A DNA stretch of 64,000 nt from Clostridiales bacterium (GTDB lineage Bacteria; Bacillota; Clostridia; Clostridiales; Clostridiaceae): positions 23,547 to 87,546 of the forward strand of contig JAAYPK010000100.1 in NCBI GenBank assembly GCA_012519845.1. Reading direction: 5' to 3'. Position 1 is the first letter of the stretch. Every line of letters begins with the position of its first letter. Under the pieces are notes generated by a model, which was not told where the DNA came from, did no database searches, and saw only the letters and a list, made by a program, of their open reading frames with translations. This document shows positions 37,233 through 46,572 of this stretch, one piece after another. Position numbers and translations under genes: made by a program.

Positions 37233-37685
37233 ATGAAGAATAGATGTCATTATGAAACCTGCATTGGTACTATTTGTATAGAAGAAATGAATAATGAGGT
37301 AATAGCTCTATTTATAGATAAGAATTTTAATAATAAAGAAGATTGTGAAACTGACATTTTAAGAGAAACTAATAAGCAATTACAGGAATATTTTAATAAA
37401 CAAAGAAAAATATTTGATGTGCCAATTAATCTTATTGGAACGGAATTTCAAAAAAAGGTATGGAATGCTTTAAGGGATATACCTTATGGAGAAACAAGGA
37501 GTTATGGAGAAATTGCAAAAGCAATTGGACAACCTAAAGCATGTCGTGCTATTGGTGGAGCTAACAATAAAAATCCCATTATGATAATTGTACCTTGTCA
37601 TAGAGTAATTGGATCAAAAGGGGATTTAGTAGGTTTTGGAGCAGGGTTAAAAACAAAGAAATTTCTGCTAGATATAGAAAAGTAA
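37233..37685 (+). CDS. ogt: Methylated-DNA--protein-cysteine methyltransferase
   Basis: A 150-residue O6-alkylguanine-DNA alkyltransferase. The suicide cysteine is C122 in IIVPCHRVIGS; the HTH and recognition region is YGETRSYGEIAKAIGQPKAC with RAIGGANNKNP. It moves alkyl groups from guanine to itself. The ATG at 37233 is preferred because GGAGGA (37218-37223) is 9 bases ahead; the in-frame GTG at 37227 is too close. It is a single gene between a terminator and the next promoter. Confidence 0.95.
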   Translation: MKNRCHYETCIGTICIEEMNNEVIALFIDKNFNNKEDCETDILRETNKQLQEYFNKQRKIFDVPINLIGTEFQKKVWNALRDIPYGETRSYGEIAKAIGQPKACRAIGGANNKNPIMIIVPCHRVIGSKGDLVGFGAGLKTKKFLLDIEK

Positions 37686-37868
37686 ATTAAGATGAATAAA
37701 ATAGGTGGCTTAGATTATGTAAGTTTATAACTTTATATTACATTTTTAGATAGAAAACCTTTACTTTATTGTAAATAAAATAAATTTCCACAAAACTATT
37801 TACATACTTTCGTAAAAATAGATATAATGTAATAAGTTAGTAAAATAGACTTGTTTGGGGGGAGTTTC

Positions 37869-38951
37869 TTGAAGAAAATTCACGAATTTATTGTAAAAGA
37901 AAGAGAGAAGTTTATTATTGTAGTATTGCTTGCTGTATTATCTATTTCTTTTATTTGTATTTATGTACATAATAAAAGAACGGAAGAGAGCATTTCTTTA
38001 AGAAAGGTTTCAGCATTTGTTGTTAGTAGGCCAGAAAAAATTTATCTTGATGGTGTTGTGGAACCTAATAACGTGGAATATGTAAGTTTAGACAATAGTT
38101 TAGGGGAAGTATACAGTGTTAATGTTAGCAGTGGAAGTACTGTTAATGTAGGAGATTTACTATTTACATATAGAAATGAGAATATTACAGAACAATTATC
38201 AGAGTTAAAGTTAAAAAAGAAAAACTTAGAAGAAGGTATTAATAAATTAAAAGAAGAAATGGCTAATGCTAGTGAAGAGAAGCTTACTTCTTTAGAAAGT
38301 AAAATTAGCAGTGCTCAGGGTGATTTATCAATATTGGAAAATAAAATTGCCACTACATCTGGAAAGGAATATACTCAGGTTTGTTCTAAAAGTAATGGAG
38401 TGGTATATTTAAGTGAAAATCCAAAGAGTGATGGATATTATCTTAAAATTCAAAGTTCTGATTATTTTGTTAAATGTATGGTAGATGAAAAAAATTATAA
38501 TTCAATATCCGTTGATGAACAGCTAACAATAGAAGGGACATCATTAAAAGAGTCAATGAATGGGAAGGTTATACAGAAAGATTTTAATAAACCTGAAAGC
38601 AATACTAATGAAAATACTAACACTAATGTATTAGGTGCTTCAGAATATTCAGGATATTTAGTTAAAGTCCAATTGGATAATCAAGAAGGTTTGTTAAACG
38701 GTACTCATGTTCAATGTATTTTAGATAGGTTAAAAGGAAATATAAAAATTAAGACAGATTCAATTATTGATATAAATGGAGAAAAGGTGGTTTTTGTAAT
38801 TAAGGATGGAAAGTTAGTGAAAACACCTGTTACAATAATAGATGAAGAATATGATGAAACTATTGTTAATTCAACTTTAACTGGGGGAGAAAGAATAGTA
38901 AAGAATCCTACAATAGACATGGTTGATGGAGAATCTGTAGCATTGAAATAA
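37869..38951 (+). CDS. Membrane-fusion (HlyD/MacA-like) adaptor protein
   Basis: A 360-residue protein with one N-terminal anchor (FIIVVLLAVLSISFICIYVH). It then has the outline of a periplasmic-adaptor type protein: a lipoyl half (YLDGVVEPNNVEYVSLDN, GSTVNVGDLLFTYRNE), a coiled coil of about 60 residues (ELKLKKKNLEEGINKLKEEM onward), a second lipoyl half (VCSKSNGVVYLSEN) and beta-barrel sequence. In Gram-positives such proteins assist ABC exporters, but no ATPase or permease gene adjoins it. TTG 37869 is preferred with GGGGGGAG at 37857-37864. The linker NTNENTNTN is low complexity. Confidence 0.78.
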   Translation: MKKIHEFIVKEREKFIIVVLLAVLSISFICIYVHNKRTEESISLRKVSAFVVSRPEKIYLDGVVEPNNVEYVSLDNSLGEVYSVNVSSGSTVNVGDLLFTYRNENITEQLSELKLKKKNLEEGINKLKEEMANASEEKLTSLESKISSAQGDLSILENKIATTSGKEYTQVCSKSNGVVYLSENPKSDGYYLKIQSSDYFVKCMVDEKNYNSISVDEQLTIEGTSLKESMNGKVIQKDFNKPESNTNENTNTNVLGASEYSGYLVKVQLDNQEGLLNGTHVQCILDRLKGNIKIKTDSIIDINGEKVVFVIKDGKLVKTPVTIIDEEYDETIVNSTLTGGERIVKNPTIDMVDGESVALK

Positions 38952-38957
38952 AGATAT

Positions 38958-39023
38958 AAAAACACTAAAGAAAAATTTAAATAATTCTATGTAAATTATT
39001 TCAATATTTAATAGTGTTTTTTT
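38958..39023 (+). terminator. Terminator after the adaptor gene
   Basis: AAAAACACTA (38958-38967) pairs with TAGTGTTTTT (39012-39021) with further A/T pairing inside (AAATAATT with AATTATTT), followed by T residues. Confidence 0.75.
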
Positions 39024-39032
39024 ATATTTATA

Positions 39033-39085
39033 TTGTAAACCATAAAATATATATAAGTTGACAATATGCATATTTGAATTATAAT
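39033..39085 (+). promoter_or_regulatory. bio promoter with BirA-like operator
   Basis: TTGTAAAC (39033-39040), 16 spacer bases and GTTGACAA (39057-39064) make an inverted repeat like the BirA operators of Firmicutes. It overlaps the -35 box TTGACA (39058-39063); TATAAT is at 39080-39085 with a 16-base spacer. Biotinyl-AMP-bound BirA would block transcription of bioB-bioY when biotin is plentiful. Confidence 0.83.
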
Positions 39086-39107
39086 ATTTTATGAGAGGTG
39101 GTAATAA

Positions 39108-40061
39108 GTGATATATAAAATAACTAATGAAATAATAAATGGAAAAAGATTAAGCAGGGAAGATGATTTAAGTTTTTTACTTGAAGAAAATCTCGAAGAA
39201 CTTTGTAAATGTGCAGATTTAATTAGAAAAAGTTTATGTGGAAATAAGGTAGAATTATGTTCTATTATTAGCGGAAAAAAAGGAAATTGTACAGAGAATT
39301 GCAAGTTTTGTGCTCAGAGTAAACATAACATAACAGGAATTGATAATTATGAACTTTTAGATGAGGATGATATGGTTAAAGATTGTATAAACCATGCAAT
39401 GAAAGGAGTACATAGATACTCTATAGTAACTTCCGGAAGAAAGTTAAATAATGAAGAATTGAAAAAGGTATGTAGTGCTTATAAGAAAATGAAAAATAAT
39501 GCTGAAATTGAATTATGTGCATCACATGGACTACTAAATAAAGATGAATTTCTTAAATTAAAAGAAAGTGGAGTTACCATGTATCATGAAAATATTGAAA
39601 CTTCGAAAAGATTTTTTAAAAACATATGTACAAGTCATACATATGAAGATAAAATTGCTTCAATTAATGCAGCTAAAAATGCTGGACTTTTAATTTGTTC
39701 AGGTGGAATTATTGGAATGGGTGAATCTTTTGAAGATAGAATAGATATGGCAGTAAGTTTATCAGAATTAAGGGTTGATTCAATTCCTATAAATGTTCTT
39801 ATACCAATAAAAGGAACAGAATTAGAAGATCAGGAATCTATTTCTGAAAATGATATATTAAGAACAATAGCTATATTTAGATTTTTAAATCCAACAGCAA
39901 GAATAAGATTAGCTGCAGGAAGAAATTCAATGAGTGAATGTGGAGTTAAGGCATTTAATGCAGGGGCTAATGCAACAATTACAGGGGATATGTTAACAAC
40001 ATCAGGAAATAACATAGAAGATGATAAAAAGATGCTAAAAAGTTTAGGATTTAATTTGTAA
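39108..40061 (+). CDS. bioB: Biotin synthase
   Basis: A 317-residue radical SAM enzyme that inserts sulfur into dethiobiotin. The cluster motif is CTENCKFCAQS (C61, C65, C68); YHENIETSKRFF and RIRLAAGRN are the other BioB hallmarks, including the arginine that holds the [2Fe-2S] cluster. It is close to the usual length. GTG 39108 follows ATGAGAGGTGGTAATAA. bioY follows 19 bases later. bioA, bioD and bioF are not here, so the pair may convert imported dethiobiotin rather than make biotin from scratch. Confidence 0.96.
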   Translation: MIYKITNEIINGKRLSREDDLSFLLEENLEELCKCADLIRKSLCGNKVELCSIISGKKGNCTENCKFCAQSKHNITGIDNYELLDEDDMVKDCINHAMKGVHRYSIVTSGRKLNNEELKKVCSAYKKMKNNAEIELCASHGLLNKDEFLKLKESGVTMYHENIETSKRFFKNICTSHTYEDKIASINAAKNAGLLICSGGIIGMGESFEDRIDMAVSLSELRVDSIPINVLIPIKGTELEDQESISENDILRTIAIFRFLNPTARIRLAAGRNSMSECGVKAFNAGANATITGDMLTTSGNNIEDDKKMLKSLGFNL

Positions 40062-40080
40062 ATAGAAATGAGGAGTAAAT

Positions 40081-40629
40081 ATGTATAATAAAGTTGAAAA
40101 GAAAAATTCAGTGCAAGATATAGTTTTTATAGGTTTAATAACCGCAATAACATGTATTGCCGCACCTTTTTCAATTCCAATTCCTTTTAGTCCAGTACCA
40201 ATATCTTTAACTAACCTAGTTATTTATTTTTCAATAATATTAATTGGTTTAAGAAAGGGTACAGTTAGTTATTTAGTATACTTATTTATGGGATTAATTG
40301 GATTACCAGTTTTTTCAGGTTTTTCTGGAGGATTGTCAAAGATTGCAGGTCCAACTGGAGGTTATTTAATAGGTTTTATTTTTATGGCTATTATTTCAGG
40401 TTATTTTGTTGAAAAGTTTAGTGGAAAATTATACATGTATGTAGTAGGGATGGTACTAGGAACAATAGTAGACTATGCTTTTGGGACAATATGGTTATCA
40501 TATCAATTAAATCTATCATTTGTGCAAGGATTATTTATGGGTGTTATTCCATATATAATTGGAGATATAATTAAAATTATTATAGCAGTTTCTGTGGCAC
40601 CAGTTATTAAAAAAAGAATAGAAAAATAA
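40081..40629 (+). CDS. bioY: Biotin transporter substrate-binding membrane protein BioY
   Basis: A 182-residue, six-helix S-component of an ECF transporter. IPFSPVPISLTNLVIYFSII and the segment GLIGLPVFSGFSGGLSKIAG followed by PTGGYLIGF are the BioY signature. It binds biotin (and perhaps dethiobiotin) with high affinity and works with a shared ECF module encoded elsewhere. It is co-transcribed with bioB under a BirA-like operator. Start follows AATGAGGAGTAAAT. Confidence 0.95.
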   Translation: MYNKVEKKNSVQDIVFIGLITAITCIAAPFSIPIPFSPVPISLTNLVIYFSIILIGLRKGTVSYLVYLFMGLIGLPVFSGFSGGLSKIAGPTGGYLIGFIFMAIISGYFVEKFSGKLYMYVVGMVLGTIVDYAFGTIWLSYQLNLSFVQGLFMGVIPYIIGDIIKIIIAVSVAPVIKKRIEK

Positions 40630-40657
40630 ATTCTACATTTATTTAAATGTAGAATTT
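40629..40657. terminator. Bidirectional terminator between convergent genes
   Basis: ATTCTACATTT (40630-40640) pairs with AAATGTAGAAT (40645-40655). The minus-strand gene ends inside the hairpin: its stop codon is at 40643-40645 and its last codons form one arm. Confidence 0.85.
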
Positions 40658-41413
40658 ATCATGTTCTCCAGGTTTAGATTTTATATATTCAAAACCATGG
40701 TCTGAACCTGTGTATACTTCTTTTATATCCTCTGAAAAAACATGAAGCTTATTAATAGGCAAGTTATTCCAAATTATGTCTTCTGTAAGTTTTGTAGTTG
40801 AAAAATAAATAGAATCATCATTTTTAGAAAAATATAAAGTGTCTTTTTCATTTGTATGAGCATAATAATATGTTCCATCAAAAATTAATAAATTTAATTT
40901 ATTTCTATAAGCAAGTTTTTCTATTACCATTTCTACAACTTTAAAGCGCTCAAAATTTGTTAGGGAACGTCCTTTTTCTTTAATTGCTTTATTAATTTCA
41001 TCTAATAAAAACAATAGTATTCTTTCACTATCTGTTTCTCCTTTTTGTGTTTTTGTATATTTAAGTAATTCCATTCCTGAAAAAATAGTCCCATTGTGTA
41101 TTAAAGTCCATTTATTGTTCAAAATATCCTCTCCTATAAATGGATGAGCATTAACCTTTGCTATATTTCCAACACTAGCATAACGAATATGACCTAAGGC
41201 ACTGTTCCCATATAAAGGAGATGATAAAATAGAGTGCAAAATTGGACATTTTGTAGCATTGGAACTTTCCTTATAAAATTTATTATCTCCATTTTCATTA
41301 AAGTAAGATAATCCCCAACCATGAGGATGTTTTTCTCCATGACTGTAGAATATTTCAAGTAAGTTATTTAAATGTATGTTTTTCTTACTATAAACACCAA
41401 ATAATTCGCACAT
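40643..41413 (-). CDS. Class II glutamine amidotransferase
   Basis: A 256-residue Ntn-type amidotransferase. The start is the ATG at 41413, giving MCELFGVYSKK, so the catalytic cysteine is residue 2 after Met removal exposes it. GHIRYASVGNIAKVNAHPF and TLIHNGTIF are the family's glutamine-binding motifs. It lacks a synthase partner domain and resembles YafJ/GAT type 2 proteins of unknown acceptor. Upstream frame extends to 41449 but the ribosome site GAGAGGGG (minus strand) fits 41413. It converges with bioY and shares its terminator. Confidence 0.88.
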   Translation of the reverse strand: MCELFGVYSKKNIHLNNLLEIFYSHGEKHPHGWGLSYFNENGDNKFYKESSNATKCPILHSILSSPLYGNSALGHIRYASVGNIAKVNAHPFIGEDILNNKWTLIHNGTIFSGMELLKYTKTQKGETDSERILLFLLDEINKAIKEKGRSLTNFERFKVVEMVIEKLAYRNKLNLLIFDGTYYYAHTNEKDTLYFSKNDDSIYFSTTKLTEDIIWNNLPINKLHVFSEDIKEVYTGSDHGFEYIKSKPGEHDKFYI

Positions 41414-41597
41414 AAATATTTGCACCCCTCTCTTTATCATACAAAACATATATGACTTATATGATATTATATGTTTTATTTTAACATTTGAGGATAAAAT
41501 GTCAATATATTTATTAAAATAAGATGAAATATTTTAAAAATTTGTGTTATAATAAATACTGGTAAGTTTAGATATTGAATATTTGGAGGTAAGGATT

Positions 41598-42944
41598 GTG
41601 AAAAAATTAACTTTAGATTTAAGTAAGACAGTACCTTTTTTAAAGGAGCATGAACTTGATTATTTAGAAGAAGCAGTTAAGTGCGCTCATAATAAACTAC
41701 ATAATAAAAATGGAGCAGGAAGTGATTTTTTAGGTTGGATTGATCTTCCAGTTAATTATGATAAAGAAGAATTCGAAAGAATTAAAAAAGCAGCAGAAAA
41801 GATAAAATCTGATTCAGATGTTTTAGTTGTTATTGGAATTGGAGGTTCTTATTTAGGAGCAAGAGCTGCTATAGAATTACTTTCACATAGTTTCCATAAT
41901 TCATTAAGTTGTGAAAAAAGAACTGCACCAAAAATATTCTATGTTGGTAATAGCATAAGTTCAACATATTTAGCAGATTTATTAGAAGCAGTTGAAGGAA
42001 AGGACATTTCAGTTAATGTAATTTCTAAGTCAGGAACAACTACAGAACCTGCAATTGCATTTAGAATTTTTAAAGATTATTTAGAAAAGAAATATGGTAA
42101 AGAAGAAGCAAAGAATAGAATATATGCAACAACTGATAAAGCTAAGGGAGCATTAAAAACACTTGCTGACTCAGAAGGATATCAAACATTTGTTGTACCT
42201 GATGATGTAGGAGGAAGATTCTCAGTTTTAACTGCAGTTGGTTTATTACCAATAGCAGCTGCTGGTATTAATATAGATGAAATAATGCAAGGAGCAGCTG
42301 ATGCAAGAGAAGAATATTCTAATCCATCATTAAAGGATAATGCAAGTTATCAATATGCTGCAGCTAGAAATGCATTATATAATAAAGGAAAAGGAATTGA
42401 AATCTTAGTTAACTATGAACCATCTTTAGTATACTTTAATGAATGGTGGAAACAACTATATGGAGAATCTGAAGGAAAAGATAATAAAGGATTATTCCCA
42501 GCAGGAGTTAGCTTCTCAACAGATCTTCATTCAATGGGACAATATATTCAAGAAGGAAGAAGAGATTTATTTGAAACAGTAATAAATGTTGAAACTCCAA
42601 GAAAGAGAGTTGTTATTGAAAAAACAGAAGATAACTTAGATGGACTAAACTTCTTAGCAGGTAAAGAAGTAGATTTCGTAAATAAGAAAGCTTTTGAAGG
42701 AACTTTACTTGCTCATAATGATGGAGGAGTTCCAAACATTATTCTTAACGTTCCAGAAATATCTCCATATTATTTTGGACATTTAGTTTATTTCTTTGAA
42801 AAGGCATGTGGAATAAGTGGATATTTATTAGGAATAAATCCATTTGATCAACCAGGTGTTGAAGCATATAAAAAGAATATGTTTGCTTTACTTGGTAAGC
42901 CAGGGTATGAAGATCTAAAAGCTGATTTAGAAAAGAGACTATAA
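41598..42944 (+). CDS. pgi: Glucose-6-phosphate isomerase
   Basis: A 448-residue phosphoglucose isomerase interconverting glucose-6-phosphate and fructose-6-phosphate. [20 protein letters not shown] and [18 protein letters not shown] bind the phosphate; the later [14 protein letters not shown] and the C-terminal [14 protein letters not shown] are standard. Length fits the Firmicute type. GTG 41598 follows TTTGGAGGTAAGGATT, and an extended -10 box TGTTATAAT lies at 41545-41553. A UPF0178 gene starts four bases after the stop. Confidence 0.97.
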   Translation: MKKLTLDLSKTVPFLKEHELDYLEEAVKCAHNKLHNKNGAGSDFLGWIDLPVNYDKEEFERIKKAAEKIKSDSDVLVVIGIGGSYLGARAAIELLSHSFHNSLSCEKRTAPKIFYVGNSISSTYLADLLEAVEGKDISVNVISKSGTTTEPAIAFRIFKDYLEKKYGKEEAKNRIYATTDKAKGALKTLADSEGYQTFVVPDDVGGRFSVLTAVGLLPIAAAGINIDEIMQGAADAREEYSNPSLKDNASYQYAAARNALYNKGKGIEILVNYEPSLVYFNEWWKQLYGESEGKDNKGLFPAGVSFSTDLHSMGQYIQEGRRDLFETVINVETPRKRVVIEKTEDNLDGLNFLAGKEVDFVNKKAFEGTLLAHNDGGVPNIILNVPEISPYYFGHLVYFFEKACGISGYLLGINPFDQPGVEAYKKNMFALLGKPGYEDLKADLEKRL

Positions 42945-42948
42945 TAAA

Positions 42949-43401
42949 TTGAAAATAATAATAGATGGGGATGCTTGCCCAAGCATCCCTATTATTGAAA
43001 ATACAGCTAAACAAAATAATATAGAAATTTTAATATTTTGTGATGTTAATCATTTAATAAGAAGCGATTATTCTATTGTAAAAATAGTTGATAGTGGATT
43101 TCAAATGGTAGATATGTATGTAATAAATGAAACAAAAGCTTTTGATATAGTTATTACTCAAGATTATGGAGTAGCAGCTTTATGTTTATCTAAAAAGGCT
43201 TATGCTATTAATCCAAGTGGCTTAATATACACCAATGAAAATATCGACAGATTATTAGAAAATAGACATATATCAGAGCAAATAAGAAGAGCTGGAGGCA
43301 GGACCTCAGGGAATAAAAAGCGAAGCTTAAAAGAAGATGAAAAACTAATTAGTAATTTAAAAATATTGATAAATAAGGCGTTAGATCAAAAAACAGATTA
43401 A
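42949..43401 (+). CDS. YaiI/YqxD family (UPF0178) protein
   Basis: A 150-residue protein beginning MKIIIDGDACPSIPIIENTA, the defining motif of the family, with DIVITQDYGVAALCLSKKAY in the middle and RAGGRTSGNKKRS near the end. The fold is PIN/NYN-nuclease-like with conserved acidic residues (D6, D8), so a nuclease is possible, but no activity is established. The TTG start at 42949 lacks a clear ribosome site and lies four bases after pgi, which suggests translation by coupling to pgi. Confidence 0.9.
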   Translation: MKIIIDGDACPSIPIIENTAKQNNIEILIFCDVNHLIRSDYSIVKIVDSGFQMVDMYVINETKAFDIVITQDYGVAALCLSKKAYAINPSGLIYTNENIDRLLENRHISEQIRRAGGRTSGNKKRSLKEDEKLISNLKILINKALDQKTD

Positions 43402-43402
43402 T

Positions 43403-43448
43403 TCTCATTATAATTCTCTTAATAGAAATTATAATGAGATTTTTATTT
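43403..43448 (+). terminator. Terminator of pgi-UPF0178 unit
   Basis: TCTCATTATAATT (43403-43415) pairs perfectly with AATTATAATGAGA (43427-43439); TTTTTATTTTA follows. Confidence 0.92.
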
Positions 43449-43529
43449 TATCAAAGTACCTATAAATATTGGAATTAATTGAAAAATATGGTAAAATAAT
43501 AATTGAAATATAAAAAGAGGTGAGGTATT

Positions 43530-45533
43530 TTGAATGAATTACAAATTTTGTTTGATATAGAAGGAGAAAAAATACAAAATGAAGAGCAAAAAATAAGAAT
43601 AATATCAACAGAAAAAGATATGGACTATAAATTTCTTATTGGAAAAGATGGGATATGGAATAAATTAAAAGATTATTCTGAAGATAGATTTTGCAAATGG
43701 GTCCCTGAAAAAGAAGGGAAGTACACTGTTATGGTGCAAGGAAAAAATAAAAAATCGGACAAACCCTTTGATTTTTTGAGTAAGGAAGAGGTATTTATAA
43801 ATAGTAAAGAAGAGTTAGAAATTATTAAGGATGTCAAAATAGATAGAACAAAAATATTTGTGGGAGAAAAAATAAATATTCAGGTTATATCTAGCATATC
43901 GCCTTTATTGTATAGATTTTGGATAAAAGGAGGACAAGGATGGGAGCCTATTAGAGATTATAGTGTAGAAAATAAGCTTATATATACTGCTACAGAAGAA
44001 GGAACCCATGAAATTTTAATTGAATGTAAGAGGATTAATTCTACTGATAATTGTGAAGAATTTACTACAGTTATTATTAACGTTTCTGAAAGAAATAAAG
44101 TAGAAATTTTAGATTTTAAATGTTTAACAGAAGAATTAGTAGTGAATAATGAACTTATTTTTAAAGTTGAAACTAATTTGGGAGATAAAAGAGCTATTTT
44201 ATATAAATTTATGAAAATGAATCAAGAAGGTAAAATAATATGTCTTCAAGACTATTCATCAAAGAGAATGATATCTTTTAAGGAAAAATATCCTGGACAA
44301 TATAAAATATTATGCTTGGCAAAAGATTTATTATCAAATAAAGAATATGATGATAGAGCAATATTATATTATGATATTGAGCCCTACAAAAAAATATCAA
44401 TAAATAGGTTGTGGACTGATTTAAATTCCCCTCAATTACTAGGAAATGAAATTAATATTAAAGTATTAGTAAGTGGTGGACGAGAAGTAATATATAGATT
44501 TATTGTAGAAGGGCCTATAAGTGAAGATTCAGGATATATTAGAAGTAGTTCTTATTCATGGAGACCAACTATGCAAGGGAAATACAAGATTATAGTTTAT
44601 AGTAAAGACATATCATTTCCTGGAGAATATGAGGCTAAGAAAGAACTAGAATATATTGTAGATAAAAAAGGAAATAAACCTGTAAGAATCAAAGAAGTAA
44701 TTTTAGATCCTATTAAGAATATTATTGTAAATAAACCTGTAAATATTAAAGTTTCAGCAAGTGGTGGTATATGCATAAGCTACGCTTTTATAGTATATAA
44801 ATGTGGGAAAGAAATTGAAAGAATTGATTATGGATTATCAAATTGGGTTGATTTTATTCCTGAAGAAAAAGGTGAATATAGTATTGAGGTAAAGGTTAAA
44901 GATAAATATTCTACAAAAGATTATGATAGTAATATGTTTGTATCATTAAAAGTGTATGACTATTTACCTGCAAATATTGATTGCATATTAATAGCAGACA
45001 AAGAAAACTATATGGTTGGAGATTTAATTCAATTAGAAGCAATTACAGAAAATACAGAAAAAACTCTAGTTAAATTTAATACAAAAATTAATGGGACTTT
45101 AGTTGAAGATACTGGTTATGTAAAAAACAAAAAATTAATTATTAAACCAAAATGTACAGGGAAATATACCTTTGAAGTATTCGCTAAAAATATTAAATGT
45201 TTAGAGGAATTTGATAATAAAAAAGAAATTAGTATATATGTAGTAGATTCCCTTAAAGTATGTAATACAAAACTTAAGCTAAGTAAGTCAGAAGTGAAAT
45301 TAAATTCAGAAGTGACTTTCTCAGTTAATAGTGAAGGTGGCAAAGATGTATGTTACCAATTTTATATTATGGAAAATGGTAATTGGATTAAAGTTCAAGA
45401 ATATAGTAGAAAAAATTACTATACTTTTATTCCTTTTTTAAAAGGAAGATATAGGATTATGGTAATGAGTAAAAGCTTTTATAAAAATGTAAATTATGAA
45501 GATTATGATGAATTAATATTTAATGTAGTCTAA
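43530..45533 (+). CDS. Seven-repeat triple-tyrosine (Y_Y_Y) domain protein
   Basis: A 667-residue protein built of seven repeats of about 95 residues. Each has a beta-sandwich outline with a core such as GIWNKLKDYSEDRFCKWVPE, GWEPIRDYSVENKLIYTATE, NGNWIKVQEYSRKN and a closing strand like EGKYTVMVQGKNK or KGRYRIMVMSKS. This is the Y_Y_Y (three Y) domain of two-component regulators and some clostridial cell-wall amidases, but here it stands without kinase, amidase or membrane segment. There is no signal peptide. TTG 43530 follows AAAGAGGTGAGG. A lytic transglycosylase gene begins 13 bases after the stop, which suggests a joint cell-wall role. Confidence 0.8.
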   Translation: MNELQILFDIEGEKIQNEEQKIRIISTEKDMDYKFLIGKDGIWNKLKDYSEDRFCKWVPEKEGKYTVMVQGKNKKSDKPFDFLSKEEVFINSKEELEIIKDVKIDRTKIFVGEKINIQVISSISPLLYRFWIKGGQGWEPIRDYSVENKLIYTATEEGTHEILIECKRINSTDNCEEFTTVIINVSERNKVEILDFKCLTEELVVNNELIFKVETNLGDKRAILYKFMKMNQEGKIICLQDYSSKRMISFKEKYPGQYKILCLAKDLLSNKEYDDRAILYYDIEPYKKISINRLWTDLNSPQLLGNEINIKVLVSGGREVIYRFIVEGPISEDSGYIRSSSYSWRPTMQGKYKIIVYSKDISFPGEYEAKKELEYIVDKKGNKPVRIKEVILDPIKNIIVNKPVNIKVSASGGICISYAFIVYKCGKEIERIDYGLSNWVDFIPEEKGEYSIEVKVKDKYSTKDYDSNMFVSLKVYDYLPANIDCILIADKENYMVGDLIQLEAITENTEKTLVKFNTKINGTLVEDTGYVKNKKLIIKPKCTGKYTFEVFAKNIKCLEEFDNKKEISIYVVDSLKVCNTKLKLSKSEVKLNSEVTFSVNSEGGKDVCYQFYIMENGNWIKVQEYSRKNYYTFIPFLKGRYRIMVMSKSFYKNVNYEDYDELIFNVV

Positions 45534-45546
45534 GGAGGAAAAAATA

Positions 45547-46341
45547 GTGAGTGATTATAATTATCTTAGTAGCTTATCAAGTATATCAAATTTATATGGA
45601 TTAAATAATAGTAGTTCCACAACAGGATTAGATAGTGCAGAAAAACTTTATGGAGCTAGTATGATGCAAAAAATAATGAAATCTGGTTTAGGGGATGGAA
45701 TGGAATTTGAGCTTGTTTTACAGGCCTTAATGGATTCTATGAAAGATTCATCTTCTAGTACAAATTCGTTATTAGGATCTCTATATGGAGCAAATACATT
45801 TAATACTAGCGCAGGGCAGATTTTAGAGGATTTACCTTTAGAAAGAGCTAATAATGGAATTGGATACTTAACATATAATAGCTATTATAATAATTATAAT
45901 ATAGGAAATGTAAGTACAAGCAGTAGTGATGCTACAAAGCAGCAAATTTATGATAGTGTAAATAAATATTGTAGTGAATATGGTGTTGATCCTAAACTAG
46001 TATTAGCATTAATTAAAGTTGAATCTGATTTTCAACCTAATGTTACATCTTCAGCAGGAGCTATGGGATTAATGCAATTAATGCCATCTGTATGTAAGCA
46101 ATGGAATGTACAGAATCCATATAGTATAGATGATAATATTAAAGGTGGAGTTCAATTATTAAAATATCATTTAGATAATTATAATGGGGACATTCCAATG
46201 GCATTAATGGCTTATGGAGCTGGAGCAGGAACTGTTCAGGCTAGAGGAGTTAAGTCAGTTGCAGATTTATATAAAATGCCTGAAGAAACTCAAAATCATA
46301 TTCCAAAGGTAATGAACTATTATATTAATGGTGTGGAATAA
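45547..46341 (+). CDS. SLT-domain lytic transglycosylase
   Basis: A 264-residue protein. The C-terminal domain (about 140-264) is a goose-lysozyme/Slt70-like transglycosylase: ALIKVESDFQPNVTSSAGAM with catalytic Glu E159, GLMQLMPSV, then MALMAYGAGAGTV. The first 130 residues are Ser/Asn/Tyr-rich and low complexity with a helix resembling the rod-type N-terminus of clostridial homologues (SMMQKIMKSGLGDGMEFELV). No signal peptide is seen, so exit from the cell must use another route or follow lysis. GTG 45547 follows TAAGGAGGAAAAAATA. It is probably co-transcribed with the triple-tyrosine protein. Confidence 0.87.
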   Translation: MSDYNYLSSLSSISNLYGLNNSSSTTGLDSAEKLYGASMMQKIMKSGLGDGMEFELVLQALMDSMKDSSSSTNSLLGSLYGANTFNTSAGQILEDLPLERANNGIGYLTYNSYYNNYNIGNVSTSSSDATKQQIYDSVNKYCSEYGVDPKLVLALIKVESDFQPNVTSSAGAMGLMQLMPSVCKQWNVQNPYSIDDNIKGGVQLLKYHLDNYNGDIPMALMAYGAGAGTVQARGVKSVADLYKMPEETQNHIPKVMNYYINGVE

Positions 46342-46368
46342 TCAGATTAGGAATATAAAAATTAAAGA

Positions 46369-46412
46369 AGACTGTCGCTTTAAGGTGAAACTTACCAGCG
46401 ACAGTTTTTCAT
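46369..46412 (+). terminator. Hairpin terminator with conserved loop, copy 2
   Basis: ACTGTCGCT (46371-46379) pairs perfectly with AGCGACAGT (46397-46405), followed by TTTTTCATTTT. The loop carries AAGGTGAAAC and TTACC, the same as in the hairpin at 1638. Stem changes keep pairing while the loop is conserved. Confidence 0.85.
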
Positions 46413-46572
46413 TTTGATCACTTAATAATTTAGTGTTAAGGAGTAGAGAAGAGTTAAGAGATGAGGATTTATATATTGGTGCTTGTCCAAAACAGAAGTA
46501 TATATTAATGTTTTACAATTAAGTTAAAGTTAAGTATAATTATGAGAGTTAATTTAAGTAGGAGTGAAAAAT

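Noticed and set aside
43530..45533. CRISPR-like or tandem DNA repeats in the repeat protein gene
   Set aside because: The repeats are visible only at protein level with strong divergence; no short direct repeats with spacers exist here or elsewhere in the window.
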